From Calothrix sp. MO_167.B12 (GTDB taxonomy: Bacteria; Cyanobacteriota; Cyanobacteriia; Cyanobacteriales; Nostocaceae), in contig JASJCJ010000018.1 of assembly GCA_030066045.1 (NCBI GenBank), forward strand, positions 1 to 56,137: DNA of 56,137 nucleotides. The letters run 5' to 3'. The translations under genes were made by a program, and so were the position numbers. Position 1 is the stretch's first letter. The number at the start of each line of letters is the position of its first letter. The notes beneath the pieces were generated by a model that saw nothing but the letters and a program-made list of their open reading frames with translations, was not told where the DNA came from and ran no database searches. This document shows positions 44,300 to 52,891 of the stretch, piece after piece.

Positions 44300-44912
44300 T
44301 CTTGGTTTTACAAGCGATTTATTAGCAATGGGAAGTAATGTTGTGGAGTCTGTAAATTAAAATTACAGATCTCTAATAAATCATCCCAGGGATAATCTCT
44401 GCTACTGTTTGCGCCAGATAGAACCAAAATTATCATTTCCGATCCAATATATAAAGTATCAGGGATTAAAAGTATCGGGATTCAATATCTTATCTTTGGC
44501 AATTACTATCTGTATTGTCAGGACTTGTAACACTAATATTTTGCTTGTGTCTACCTATTAGTTTCCGTAATTCTAGTTCCCAAAGGTGAAATCTGAGGGG
44601 ATAGAGTAAGGAGTGCGTCATCCCTTTTACCCTACTCATAGAGATTGTTGTGGGGTTCTTAGTTTCTCCTGTGATAATTACTCCTTACAAATAAATTATT
44701 GTTAAAGTCAATGGAATATTTGGGGACTTCCAAGAAATAAATTATCCCACATCGTAGGGGCGGGTTAACCCCGCCCCTACGAATCATACAATTGGTAAAA
44801 TGACTTTGGGATATTTTTTAATCTGGAAGTCTCTAATGCCTGTACCACTATGAAATTTTGGGACATTTTTTTATTTGGGATTCCCTTGGCTGAAAAATTT
44901 ATGGCTATATTT
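44300..44912. other. 613-bp gap, one palindromic repeat
   Basis: AT-rich and without a convincing ORF. A palindrome GTAGGGGCGGGTTAACCCCG lies at 44755-44774 (family of the GGGGCGGGG repeat, with TTAA centre). The final part precedes a plus-strand terminator and could belong to a small RNA. Confidence 0.45.
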
Positions 44913-44945
44913 GAGACGTTGGATAGCAACGTCTCTCATTTTTAT
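44913..44945 (+). terminator. Rho-independent terminator
   Basis: Stem GAGACGTTG/CAACGTCTC of 9 bp with loop GATAG, followed by TCATTTTTATTT on the plus strand. It is immediately before the stop of the convergent 117-aa gene. The nearest plus-strand gene ends 613 bp earlier, so an unannotated transcript may end here. Confidence 0.7.
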
Positions 44946-45299
44946 TTAGGAATTTTGTTCCAAATATTGATGAATATCTTCAATCATCCGTGTCAGTTCG
45001 GCTTCCGTCGTTAAGCGAATATTAGCATCACGGATTGTAACTAGAACTTTCGCAGCAAAGGGTGTAGGCCAAATATTGGGGTTGCAAAAAATTTCTAGGA
45101 ATACCTCTTGTGTATGTTGATATTCCATACTTGCTTGGGGATTGGCCTTATTTTTTCCTGGAGGTTGGTTAGTAGCGATCGCTTTTAAGCTTTGCATTAA
45201 TATATCAATTTCTGCTTGTAATTCTCTAGCTGCTGCAGGAGAAAAACTAAAGGAAACGGAACCTTCCACCAAATTAAGGGTGAGATGAGTCGAGGACAT
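44946..45299 (-). CDS. Conserved hypothetical protein, 117 aa
   Basis: Not assigned to a family. N-terminus MSSTHLTLNLVEGSVSFSFSPAAARELQAEIDILMQSL suggests a short beta unit and amphipathic helix. The middle IFCNPNIWPTPFAAKVLVTIRDANIRLTTEAELTRMIEDIHQYLEQ is compact and probably alpha/beta. No signal peptide or membrane segment. ATG start at 45299. The stop codon abuts the plus-strand terminator. Confidence 0.65.
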   Translation of the reverse strand: MSSTHLTLNLVEGSVSFSFSPAAARELQAEIDILMQSLKAIATNQPPGKNKANPQASMEYQHTQEVFLEIFCNPNIWPTPFAAKVLVTIRDANIRLTTEAELTRMIEDIHQYLEQNS

Positions 45300-45632
45300 G
45301 GGCTATGACAAATATATTGCTACAAGTACCATTTTCCTGGGTAGGTGCATTATCTCAAAGGTGAGTGCTATTTGTGAGTGAGATATATAAGTAATTTAAA
45401 TATATATTGGATTAATGCAAAAAAATATAATCTAAAGAATAGATTAAAGTCAATGATTATAGATATCATAGCTTTGACTGATTAAAAATAATCTCAACTA
45501 AATTCAATTTCATATTTATGTTGCAGCCAAATTAAATCTTTAGTCGGTAATAGTTGTACATATTTTGTTGGTATTATTTGGTGCATTAAGTTCTACAGTA
45601 TAGGTCTAAGAACTTAGTCTGAAAAGTGACCC
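45300..45632. other. 333-bp divergent promoter region
   Basis: AT-rich spacer between the divergent 117-aa and CDF genes. It should carry both promoters. No repeats from the window's families and no clear operator. Confidence 0.4.
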
Positions 45633-46535
45633 ATGATTGCCGACAACCGCACCACAGTCAGAAAAGTTTTAATTATTACCCTGCTGTTGAATATCTTTGT
45701 CATGGGGTTAAAGGGGGTAATTGGATGGTGGACTGGTTCTTTAAGTTTATTGGCTGATGCTTTACATAGCGTCACCGATAGTGCTAACAATGTTTTGGGA
45801 TTAATTGCTAGTCGATTTTCTTCACCACATCCAGATCGGGAGCATCCCTACGGACACCTAAAATTTGAAGCAGTGGGTGCTTTAGGAATTGCTGCTTTTT
45901 TAGGTATAGCTTGCTTTGAAATTTTACAAGGAGCAGTGGAGCGGATTGTTCAAGGTGGTGGCTCTGTTAAAGTATCTGCACCGGAGTTGTGGTTATTATT
46001 AATTGTTCTGGGTGTAAATATTTTTGTGGCGTTTTACGAGCGTCATGTCGGCTACCGGGTTCATAGCCCGATTTTGATTGCCGATGCTAAACATACCATG
46101 AGTGATGTCTGGGTGACAATTACCGTAATTGGTGGATTGATTGGGGTGTGGATGGGTTATCAGTGGTTAGATATAGTGTTAGCTTTCCCCGTTGCTTTGT
46201 TGGTATTTTGGAGTGGTTGGTCAGTTTTAAAAGAGAATTTACCTTGGTTAGTGGATGAAATGGCGATCGCACCGGAGGTAATTCATGATATGGTTCTTTG
46301 TGTGAAAGGAACCATTGACTGCCATGATATCGCCTCCCGTGGTGTGGTAGGTCGTCAAGTTTTTATTGAAATGCACCTAGTTGTGGATGCTAGTGATGTG
46401 GAAACTGCTCACCGCATTACTGAAGAGGTAGAAAGGGTTTTAGAACAACGTTTTAGTCCCGCCAGAATATTAATTCATGTGGAACCACCTGCTTATAAAT
46501 CTGGGCACATTACCTTTGAGTCGGAAGCAGAGTAG
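45633..46535 (+). CDS. Cation diffusion facilitator transporter
   Basis: 300 aa, CDF family exporter for Zn, Co, Fe, Mn or similar divalent metals. Helix 2 carries ADALHSVTDSANN and helix 5 ADAKHTMSDVWVT, each with the HxxxD metal site pattern. Six hydrophobic segments occur up to about residue 200. The C-terminal cytoplasmic domain (205-300) has FIEMHLVVDASDVETAHRITEEVE. The helix-2 DALHS plus helix-5 DAKHT combination is often seen in Zn/Fe types, but the metal cannot be fixed. No metal-responsive regulator is adjacent. Confidence 0.9.
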   Translation: MIADNRTTVRKVLIITLLLNIFVMGLKGVIGWWTGSLSLLADALHSVTDSANNVLGLIASRFSSPHPDREHPYGHLKFEAVGALGIAAFLGIACFEILQGAVERIVQGGGSVKVSAPELWLLLIVLGVNIFVAFYERHVGYRVHSPILIADAKHTMSDVWVTITVIGGLIGVWMGYQWLDIVLAFPVALLVFWSGWSVLKENLPWLVDEMAIAPEVIHDMVLCVKGTIDCHDIASRGVVGRQVFIEMHLVVDASDVETAHRITEEVERVLEQRFSPARILIHVEPPAYKSGHITFESEAE

Positions 46536-46762
46536 AGGGGAAGAGTGAACGAGTAGGGGCGGGGTTTCCCCGCCCAGAGAGTCGGAGGGAAGGAGGGAAG
46601 GAGTGAAAGAATGTAGACGTATACGCAGAAACAGCTGATACCAATTCACAAAAATATTGATACCTATGTAGGGGATATGTAGGGGCGCAATGCTTGCGCC
46701 CAATTCCATGATTTGTATCACCAATAAAGTGAAACGGTATGAGATACTTGTTGGGGGGTTGC
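46536..46762. repeat. Convergent gap with palindromes
   Basis: GTAGGGGCGGGGTTTCCCCGC at 46552-46572, GGAGGGAAGGAGTG microrepeats (46580-46610) and GGGGCGCAATGCTTGCGCCC at 46683-46702. No gene. Confidence 0.7.
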
Positions 46763-47500
46763 TCAATACGTGATAGAAATTAGTTTGTCAAAATCTTGGC
46801 GATCAAAGCTTTTGTATTTTTGACCATATTGCCCACATATTTTGTAGTAAACTTTATTTTCTTGAATATTGAATAAATATCCTTCTATTTCTGATACCTG
46901 GTGTTTCACTTTAAAAACTATTCTATGAGTGGTATATTTACCATACTTTTTGACAAGGGTAACAAAATTTTCAAAATTTCCGTTTTGAGCTTTTTCAAAT
47001 TCTGATAAACCATTATCAATAATATTAATTTGTGGTACAACAAAATTTTCTACTTCTCTAAGGCTCTTGAGATAATTAGTTTTCCAAATATTACCTTGTC
47101 TAGTCAAGACGATAATTTTATGATAATTGTACAAAATTCCAATATTACACCTAGATTGTTTTAAATATCTTTTTATCTGTTCATAATGATTATGTAAGTC
47201 TACATCTTCTCGTTTTACCTCCACAATTATTAGAGGAGTTTGATGTGGCTTAAAATTATGGTTTAGTTGCTTTTGATATATCTCTATATCATGATGATTA
47301 GCTTCAACTTCGATGTTAATGTTATCGTGAAATAATCCACTTTTATTCATCAAAAAATGAAGAAAAATTTGTCTAACTAACTCTTCTGGTCTTTGATTAA
47401 TTGGTATTTCTATTCCTCTCTTCAAGCATTTTGTATATTGTTGACCAGATTTTTGATATATATCGAGTTTCTGATAAATTTCTGATTTTAAAGAACACAT
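46763..47500 (-). CDS. PD-(D/E)XK nuclease-like protein (HSDR_N type)
   Basis: 245 aa. The N-terminal part resembles the type I restriction HsdR_N nuclease fold: RPEELVRQIFLHFLM (37-51), IEVEANHHDIEIYQ with E64 and D71, then TPLIIVEVKREDV (E94, K96), the PD-(D/E)XK triad. No helicase follows. I place the start at ATG 47500. A TTG at 47617 overlapping the upstream gene is possible, but the extra 39 residues include dispersed-repeat sequence (GGGCGCAATATCATTGTGTC). It lies directly downstream of the dynamin-like gene on the same strand. A defence nuclease is inferred. Confidence 0.75.
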   Translation of the reverse strand: MCSLKSEIYQKLDIYQKSGQQYTKCLKRGIEIPINQRPEELVRQIFLHFLMNKSGLFHDNINIEVEANHHDIEIYQKQLNHNFKPHQTPLIIVEVKREDVDLHNHYEQIKRYLKQSRCNIGILYNYHKIIVLTRQGNIWKTNYLKSLREVENFVVPQINIIDNGLSEFEKAQNGNFENFVTLVKKYGKYTTHRIVFKVKHQVSEIEGYLFNIQENKVYYKICGQYGQKYKSFDRQDFDKLISITY

Positions 47501-47603
47501 AAATATTTTATAATTAACTAATATAATAGTGAATGAAATATGTTTAGGGACACAATGATATTGCGCCCTAGGCTGTGTATTAACTGTGCTATTGTAAAGT
47601 TTT

Positions 47604-49646
47604 CTATTCTTCTCCAAAAAAGCCCAGTATTTTATTAACTAATTGCTCCCAATGATATTCAGTTTTGCTCTGTAAAAATTGATTCAACTTAGTTTCAAAT
47701 TCAAGTTCTTGTTTAAATATCTCACATACATTACCTGCAAAAGTTTCTCCATTCTTCCTTCTCCTACCTTTCTCAGCAAGTAGAGCCTCCCAAAACTCTG
47801 ATTTTTCAACTTGAGAGGATAATTGTCTTTCGAGTTCCTTTTGAATTTCCGTTCCTACTTGAGAGATAAATTTATCATATAATGAATAAAACTCTTTTTC
47901 TAAGTCAGGAATAAGTGTCTTTAAAGATTCATTTACAGATGTAATTTCATTCAAGATTATATTCTTTAATTCCTGCTTTACTTCTCTAGTGAATTTCTTC
48001 AGCATTTCATCTTCATCTATCCCCTCAGCAACAACCTTTGCATCGTAATAAATATCTATATCTCTTGGCTCATAGTAACCAAAATTTCTATGTATAGCGT
48101 GTTTAGTATTCCATGCTTTATAAGTAGTACGATAGTATTCCAGATATTTATCAATAAAATCTTCATAAACAAAACTAGGTACTCTTTTACCCAAGTCTCG
48201 TAAATTCTCTATTTTCTGAATTGCATTTTCAATTGCTTGGATTTCTACTGCTGTTAAAGCATCACCATTTTCGATGTTTATAAAGCTCTCTCGGATATTA
48301 TTGATTTCGTCTAATAAAATATTTCTCCTACGTTCTACTACATCTGCTATAGCTGCAATAAATTCATTTTTATCTGACTGTACATCTTCTTGTTCGTAGT
48401 ATTCATGTAGCTTGACTATATCATCACGGTAGTATCTCAATGCATCGTAGAATAAAATATTATCTTGGAAAAACTCCAAATTCAATTTTTTGAATGAAGC
48501 TTGAACTTCTTCCTGTCTAATTTGAATCCCTAAATCTCTCTCTCCATCAGCGCCACCTACTTTTTCAGGTTCTCCTTTACGAGGTAATACCAAAGTCACA
48601 AATCTATGATGAAATTCTTTTGATTTGGATGTTAGGTGATAACCCATTAATTTAGTTATACTAGCTTCAGGAGCAGCAGCAAAGGGAGTTACAAAGAGAC
48701 AAATGGTATCCTGACTGTCAATATATCTTTGTAAGTCTTTACGAATTGGGTTCTCATCAAGTCCTTTGGTATCAACTACGGAATCGAATTGAGACAAGTT
48801 TGAGCCAGATAAAACATCATTACTCACATATAGATATATTCTTCTTGGTATGGCAAATTTCTTTAACTGAACATTATTGATAGCAGCAAAGGTATTTTTT
48901 ATCCAGTCTTGCTCTTGACTTTGATTATCAAACTCAATTGTAGTGAAAGTTCTAGATTCAAGGTTTGCATTATTCAACGCAGTCTTTTTCAGTACATCTA
49001 CTCCTGATTCTTCAAATATAACCTTTGCTATATCAGTTCTATAAATTTTCTTTTTATCACCCTCATAAACTGTTTTAGAAGTAATTGTAAATTCTGTAAT
49101 ATTTCTAATAGCTCTCTCAATTTCCTGAGAAATAATTATTTTTTGTTCTGCTTGGGGATTATTTTTATTCGCAATAGATTCACAGAATTCAAAGATAATA
49201 TTTTCCATCTCATCAATACTATAAGGCTCTATCTCTATGTAAGTTTTTTTAGCAGCCTTGATGATTACTTCACATATAGTAGTTCTTCCTGCTCCCGTTG
49301 AAAGTAATTCTTTAGTTTCGATTACTTCTTTCGTTTTATTCCCAACATTCTTGGAAACTTGAAAGTCACTTATTAAATTAAAAAGATGGCAGATAGCTGT
49401 AGTTTTTCCCTGCCCAATAGTGCCGATAAAAACAATTTTATATTTATCTATACTCAGAATTTTCTCAATTTCTTTTAACCGTTCTAACTTGGATTTTAAG
49501 TTATTAATACAAATATGATTGATTATATTAATTTCTGAGTGACTTGATATTTTCTTTATTTCATTGTTCAAGCTTTGCTGCAATGATGTGATTTCATTCT
49601 GCCAATTTAATAATGTGATTTCGTCTTGCCTATTGGTTGCTAGCAT
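47604..49646 (-). CDS. Dynamin-like GTPase
   Basis: 680 aa from ATG 49646. G1 FIGTIGQGKTT is at 73-82, a switch-1 region follows in STGAGRTTICE (116-126), and G3 VVDTKG (290-295). A G4 NKxD is not evident. The rest is long coiled-coil-like helical sequence (380-680) including EIQAIENAIQKIENL and LKTLIPDLEKEFYSLYDKF, as in bacterial dynamin-like proteins. An in-frame extension to 49910 uses a TTG and runs through the MITE at 49725, so I reject it. It precedes and likely co-transcribes with the PD-(D/E)XK nuclease gene. AT-rich composition suggests acquisition. Confidence 0.75.
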   Translation of the reverse strand: MLATNRQDEITLLNWQNEITSLQQSLNNEIKKISSHSEINIINHICINNLKSKLERLKEIEKILSIDKYKIVFIGTIGQGKTTAICHLFNLISDFQVSKNVGNKTKEVIETKELLSTGAGRTTICEVIIKAAKKTYIEIEPYSIDEMENIIFEFCESIANKNNPQAEQKIIISQEIERAIRNITEFTITSKTVYEGDKKKIYRTDIAKVIFEESGVDVLKKTALNNANLESRTFTTIEFDNQSQEQDWIKNTFAAINNVQLKKFAIPRRIYLYVSNDVLSGSNLSQFDSVVDTKGLDENPIRKDLQRYIDSQDTICLFVTPFAAAPEASITKLMGYHLTSKSKEFHHRFVTLVLPRKGEPEKVGGADGERDLGIQIRQEEVQASFKKLNLEFFQDNILFYDALRYYRDDIVKLHEYYEQEDVQSDKNEFIAAIADVVERRRNILLDEINNIRESFINIENGDALTAVEIQAIENAIQKIENLRDLGKRVPSFVYEDFIDKYLEYYRTTYKAWNTKHAIHRNFGYYEPRDIDIYYDAKVVAEGIDEDEMLKKFTREVKQELKNIILNEITSVNESLKTLIPDLEKEFYSLYDKFISQVGTEIQKELERQLSSQVEKSEFWEALLAEKGRRRKNGETFAGNVCEIFKQELEFETKLNQFLQSKTEYHWEQLVNKILGFFGEE

Positions 49647-49724
49647 ACTGTTACCCTGTTTGAAACTAATTACTGGATAATTACAATATGCCCATATAGA
49701 ATGAATAACTAACGCAAAAGCCTT

Positions 49725-49925
49725 ATATAGGAATCCGGTTGGATTATTGAACGGAATTAGGTATTTGTAGGGTGCGTAAGCGTAAGCGCGTAACCCACCA
49801 TTCATCTCGACTTTGGTGCGTTGCGCTGTGCGACAACACAACGCCAGTCGCCTTATGTCGGGAAACCCGCCAACAGCGCTGGCTCCCCTACGTATTTTTT
49901 CAAAAATCAAGTATGATTCCTATAT
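49725..49925. mobile_element. MITE family A, copy 2 (201 bp)
   Basis: Ends ATATAGGAATCCGGTTGGAT and AATCAAGTATGATTCCTATA+T are inverted copies (ATATAGGAATC at both). The interior has GGTATTTGTAGGGTGCG and GGTGCGTTGCGCTGTGCG plus an extra 50-bp block with GGAAACCCGCCAACAGCGC. It sits 79 bp upstream of the dynamin-like start and may influence its promoter. Confidence 0.8.
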
Positions 49926-50430
49926 CAAGTCCAGATGATTACTTGTAATAAAATTGCGAGTTGTATGTTATGTTAAGGGACGTAGACGCAACAGTAGTTT
50001 TGACCAGAGTAAAACAACACAATCAGCCTTTTGTTGGGTTTCACTTCGTTCTACCCAACCTACATTTAATTATAAGTGTTTAACCGGACATTATATTGCA
50101 AGCAAAACAAAATGCGATCGCTTGCTGATAAAGAACAGTAATTTTTCTGTGCGAAACTTGAATTTTCCTTACCACTATTGATAGATAATTTTGTCAACTG
50201 ATAAAGTAAGTCTCGCAATAATTATTTAAAATCTGTCTCCCTCGGTTAGGAGTCTACGGTGTACACACAAATTATGGAATTCCCAATAGTAAGAAGGCAA
50301 ACCTCACCCTGACAAAAGCGGACATCCCTCTCCTTAATAAGGAGAGGGAAAGATTTTTGCATTGCAAAAAGCGAAGGTGAGGTGATGATTTCATGGATTG
50401 GAGAGATGTGTACAACACGGTAGCGGTTAG
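49926..50430. repeat. Repeat-rich gap of the defence island
   Basis: GTTGGGTTTCACTTCGTTCT followed by ACCCAACCTAC (about 50033-50063) is a palindromic dispersed repeat. The element at about 50300-50385 (CTCTCCTTAATAAGGAGAGG then GATTTTTGCATTGCAAAAAG) is the reverse of that at 13370-13435. No gene. Confidence 0.65.
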
Positions 50431-50561
50431 AATAAAATTAGGTATTTGTAGGGTGCGTTATGACTTCAGTCTAACGCACCGAAACCATCACATCATGGTG
50501 CGTTACGCTACGCGATAACACACCTTACGTGTTGTTCAAAAATCAAATAGTAATCCTATAG
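50431..50561. mobile_element. MITE family A, copy 3 (truncated left end)
   Basis: Interior GGTATTTGTAGGGTGCGTTA and GGTGCGTTACGCTACGCG, with right end AAAATCAAATAGTAATCCTA+TAG, match the other copies. The left inverted repeat is missing. The right end touches the stop codon of the methyltransferase gene (50562). Confidence 0.75.
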
Positions 50562-51557
50562 TTACGAAGTAGCGACGCGTTTAACTGACTGGTGAAGCGT
50601 CTTGTCAGGTATTTCAAATATTTCTTCTAGAGCAAACAGGAGTAATTCTTTTCTCGCACCTTTTTTGCAATATATGTTTATGCTTTCTGCAACATACTTT
50701 GCTAACTTAACTGGAACTGCATTCCCAATCATTTGTTCTAGGTTTGTTTTAGTCCCATCAAACTTAAATGTTTTTGGAAAAGTTTGTATATAACTTCTCT
50801 CAATCGTAGTTAATGGACGTATTTCATTCAGGTTTACTCCTTTAGGATCGCATTTATTTATTTTGTATCCAGAAGGAATAGGACGATTTACTCCTCTTAC
50901 TGTTGGGCTTGGTTCGTCTATTGAAAAAATTCCACGTCTGTTGTAGTTTCTTGGGTGTCTGTAATAAAAATCAAGACCTAATGAATCACCAAGATAATCT
51001 CTAATGGTCATGGATTTATTAGATAGTCTACTACTAAATATTTCATTTAATTGATTGTGCTTGTCATCAAGATGACCAACTAGAAAAAATCTTGTTCTTG
51101 CTTGAGGTACCCCACAGTAAGAGGCATCTAATATGGCAGATGATAGACCATATCCCTTGTCAATAAATTGAACAATAATATCTTTCAAAATATGACTTTT
51201 TTTGATTTGTTCTACATTTTCCATCACGAACCATTCTGGCTTTATAGAACAAACAATATTAGCAAAATGATAGGTAAGATCAGCTCGACCTAGGGATAAA
51301 TCACGCTTTCCTGCACTGGAGAAATCTTGACAAGGGGGACCTCCCATAATTAGGTCTGGACTATGGTTGCTAATTTCTTCTATAGCTTTATCTTCATTTG
51401 TTAAATCAAAGTCATAAATAGGGTGAGAAAAATTTTTCTTGTAAACGTTTATGGCTGGTTGCCAGTTGTCATAAGCCGCAACTATATTAAAGCCAGCCTG
51501 TTCAAACCCTAAAGATAAGCCACCACAACCAGAGAAAATATCGATGCACTTTATCAT
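50562..51557 (-). CDS. C5-cytosine DNA methyltransferase
   Basis: 331 aa. Motif I IDIFSGCGGLSLGFEQAGF at the N-terminus, motif IV GGPPCQDFS with catalytic Cys76, motif VI MENV (112-115), motif VIII QARTRFF (152-158) and motif X MIGNAVP near the C-terminus are all present. The target-recognition region between VIII and X is about 100 residues. The start overlaps the restriction gene stop by four bases (ATGA), so both are translated together. With a HindVP-type partner the predicted site would be of GRCGYC type; this is by family analogy only. Confidence 0.93.
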   Translation of the reverse strand: MIKCIDIFSGCGGLSLGFEQAGFNIVAAYDNWQPAINVYKKNFSHPIYDFDLTNEDKAIEEISNHSPDLIMGGPPCQDFSSAGKRDLSLGRADLTYHFANIVCSIKPEWFVMENVEQIKKSHILKDIIVQFIDKGYGLSSAILDASYCGVPQARTRFFLVGHLDDKHNQLNEIFSSRLSNKSMTIRDYLGDSLGLDFYYRHPRNYNRRGIFSIDEPSPTVRGVNRPIPSGYKINKCDPKGVNLNEIRPLTTIERSYIQTFPKTFKFDGTKTNLEQMIGNAVPVKLAKYVAESINIYCKKGARKELLLFALEEIFEIPDKTLHQSVKRVATS

Positions 51558-52609
51558 TGAAAAAGCTCCGGTGAATTATAAATAATGGCATCAAATCTGC
51601 GCTCTGGACTAAGCAAATTTTGCCCACCACCAAGAATAATATTTTTAATTTCAGATTTGGATATGATTGGAGTTTCAAGCCTGGGACATGACATATATTG
51701 ATTAGTTATATTTCCGGCAGAAGCGAACGCTTTATCATTTTTGGTGTTGTAAGAAAGATTATCTATAATTTCTTTATGATTAAATTTATTAGTATGTGAA
51801 ATATCCGCCAACATCTTAAATAACCATATTGCTGTTCTGGTTTGTCGCGTTATGTTGTTGGCATTGGAGTCAGAATTAGCAATTTGTGATATAAAATAAC
51901 CAAATCCCGCATTACTCCATACAAACACATCTAAGCATTGTTCTGCAAGTTTTGGAGATTTCCCTTGTGTTTTCCATATTGGTTGAAGTAAAAATGCACT
52001 TTGATTGTTTTCAAGAGCTGTAGAGATTGATCTTATTGAGTTAATGATTATTTCTATATTAGGTAGTACTTGCCTTGCATCACTCCAGTCTGAGATTTGA
52101 ATTTTAGGGATATAGCCGCTTAGTTTAGATTGTAAAGTTGAAGCGATACTACAAGCCAAATATACGATTGTGTCAGGACGGACTACGATTTCGCTACCAT
52201 ATTTACTATCTTTAAGATCGCAGGTTGTATTGTCTGGTAGTGCTGTTAATTTAACCTCTAGACCTGATAAACATTCACCTGTACTTTCCTTTTGTATAAC
52301 TAAGTCTGTTCTTGGTAAAGAACCAATTACATATTTCTGATATGGGGTATGCTGTGCTTCAAAGGCAAAATATAAATCATTGCTATCTGTGGAAATAGTA
52401 AATACATCTTTTATAGATATAAATCCAGGACAAAATATACCTTTTTGAATTGACAAGTAATTAGCATCAATTTCTTTGGATGCAAGGTAACAGCATAATG
52501 AAGCTGGAAAGGAAGAGTTAAATTGATTCTTACCCCAGGCTTCTTTGTTGTTGAAATCCCTATTTGTCTTATTTAGACCAAACAGGCTTGGTTTATTGTA
52601 GACAGACAT
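51554..52609 (-). CDS. HindVP-type type II restriction endonuclease
   Basis: 351 aa. The N-terminus NRDFNNKEAWGKNQFNSSFPASL is characteristic of the HindVP family. The PD-(D/E)XK core reads PRTDLVI (D102) and GLEVKLTALPD (E118, K120), followed by VVRPDTIVYLACSIAS. HindVP cuts GRCGYC; the specificity here is inferred from family. It is the first gene of a restriction-modification operon with the overlapping C5 methyltransferase. The order nuclease-first is unusual for safety on entry, suggesting regulation at translation. Confidence 0.82.
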   Translation of the reverse strand: MSVYNKPSLFGLNKTNRDFNNKEAWGKNQFNSSFPASLCCYLASKEIDANYLSIQKGIFCPGFISIKDVFTISTDSNDLYFAFEAQHTPYQKYVIGSLPRTDLVIQKESTGECLSGLEVKLTALPDNTTCDLKDSKYGSEIVVRPDTIVYLACSIASTLQSKLSGYIPKIQISDWSDARQVLPNIEIIINSIRSISTALENNQSAFLLQPIWKTQGKSPKLAEQCLDVFVWSNAGFGYFISQIANSDSNANNITRQTRTAIWLFKMLADISHTNKFNHKEIIDNLSYNTKNDKAFASAGNITNQYMSCPRLETPIISKSEIKNIILGGGQNLLSPERRFDAIIYNSPELFQ

Positions 52610-52891
52610 ATAATTCTTTCTTTTTTGACTCTTTCATCACAGACCACACTTCTTGATGAAATTTGCAAACAAAGTACAGTTTGATACCTGACTATTTATG
52701 ATGTCTAAACTTTTCGTATATAACATGGGCAATAACTATCTACAATATGTCTCTTTTGGTACAAGTATCCCCTCCCAAATAGAAGTAAGGGCACGGCATC
52801 CACAATCTATAGGTATAGAGAATAACATTCCCCACGCCGTGCCCATGAAAAAGTCAACTGTTAACTGATAACTGTCAACTGTCAACTGAAA
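52610..52891. repeat. Gap with GGGCACGGC-bounded repeat and STRR
   Basis: 52787-52851: AAGGGCACGGCATCCACAAT with interior AGGTATAGAGAATAACATTC and closing CCACGCCGTGCCC. 52856-52887: heptamers TCAACTG/TTAACTG in tandem. The rest is the leader of the restriction gene. Confidence 0.75.

Noticed and set aside
49647-49910. 88-residue extension of the dynamin-like protein
   Set aside because: It starts at TTG and runs through a MITE; the ATG at 49646 is adequate.
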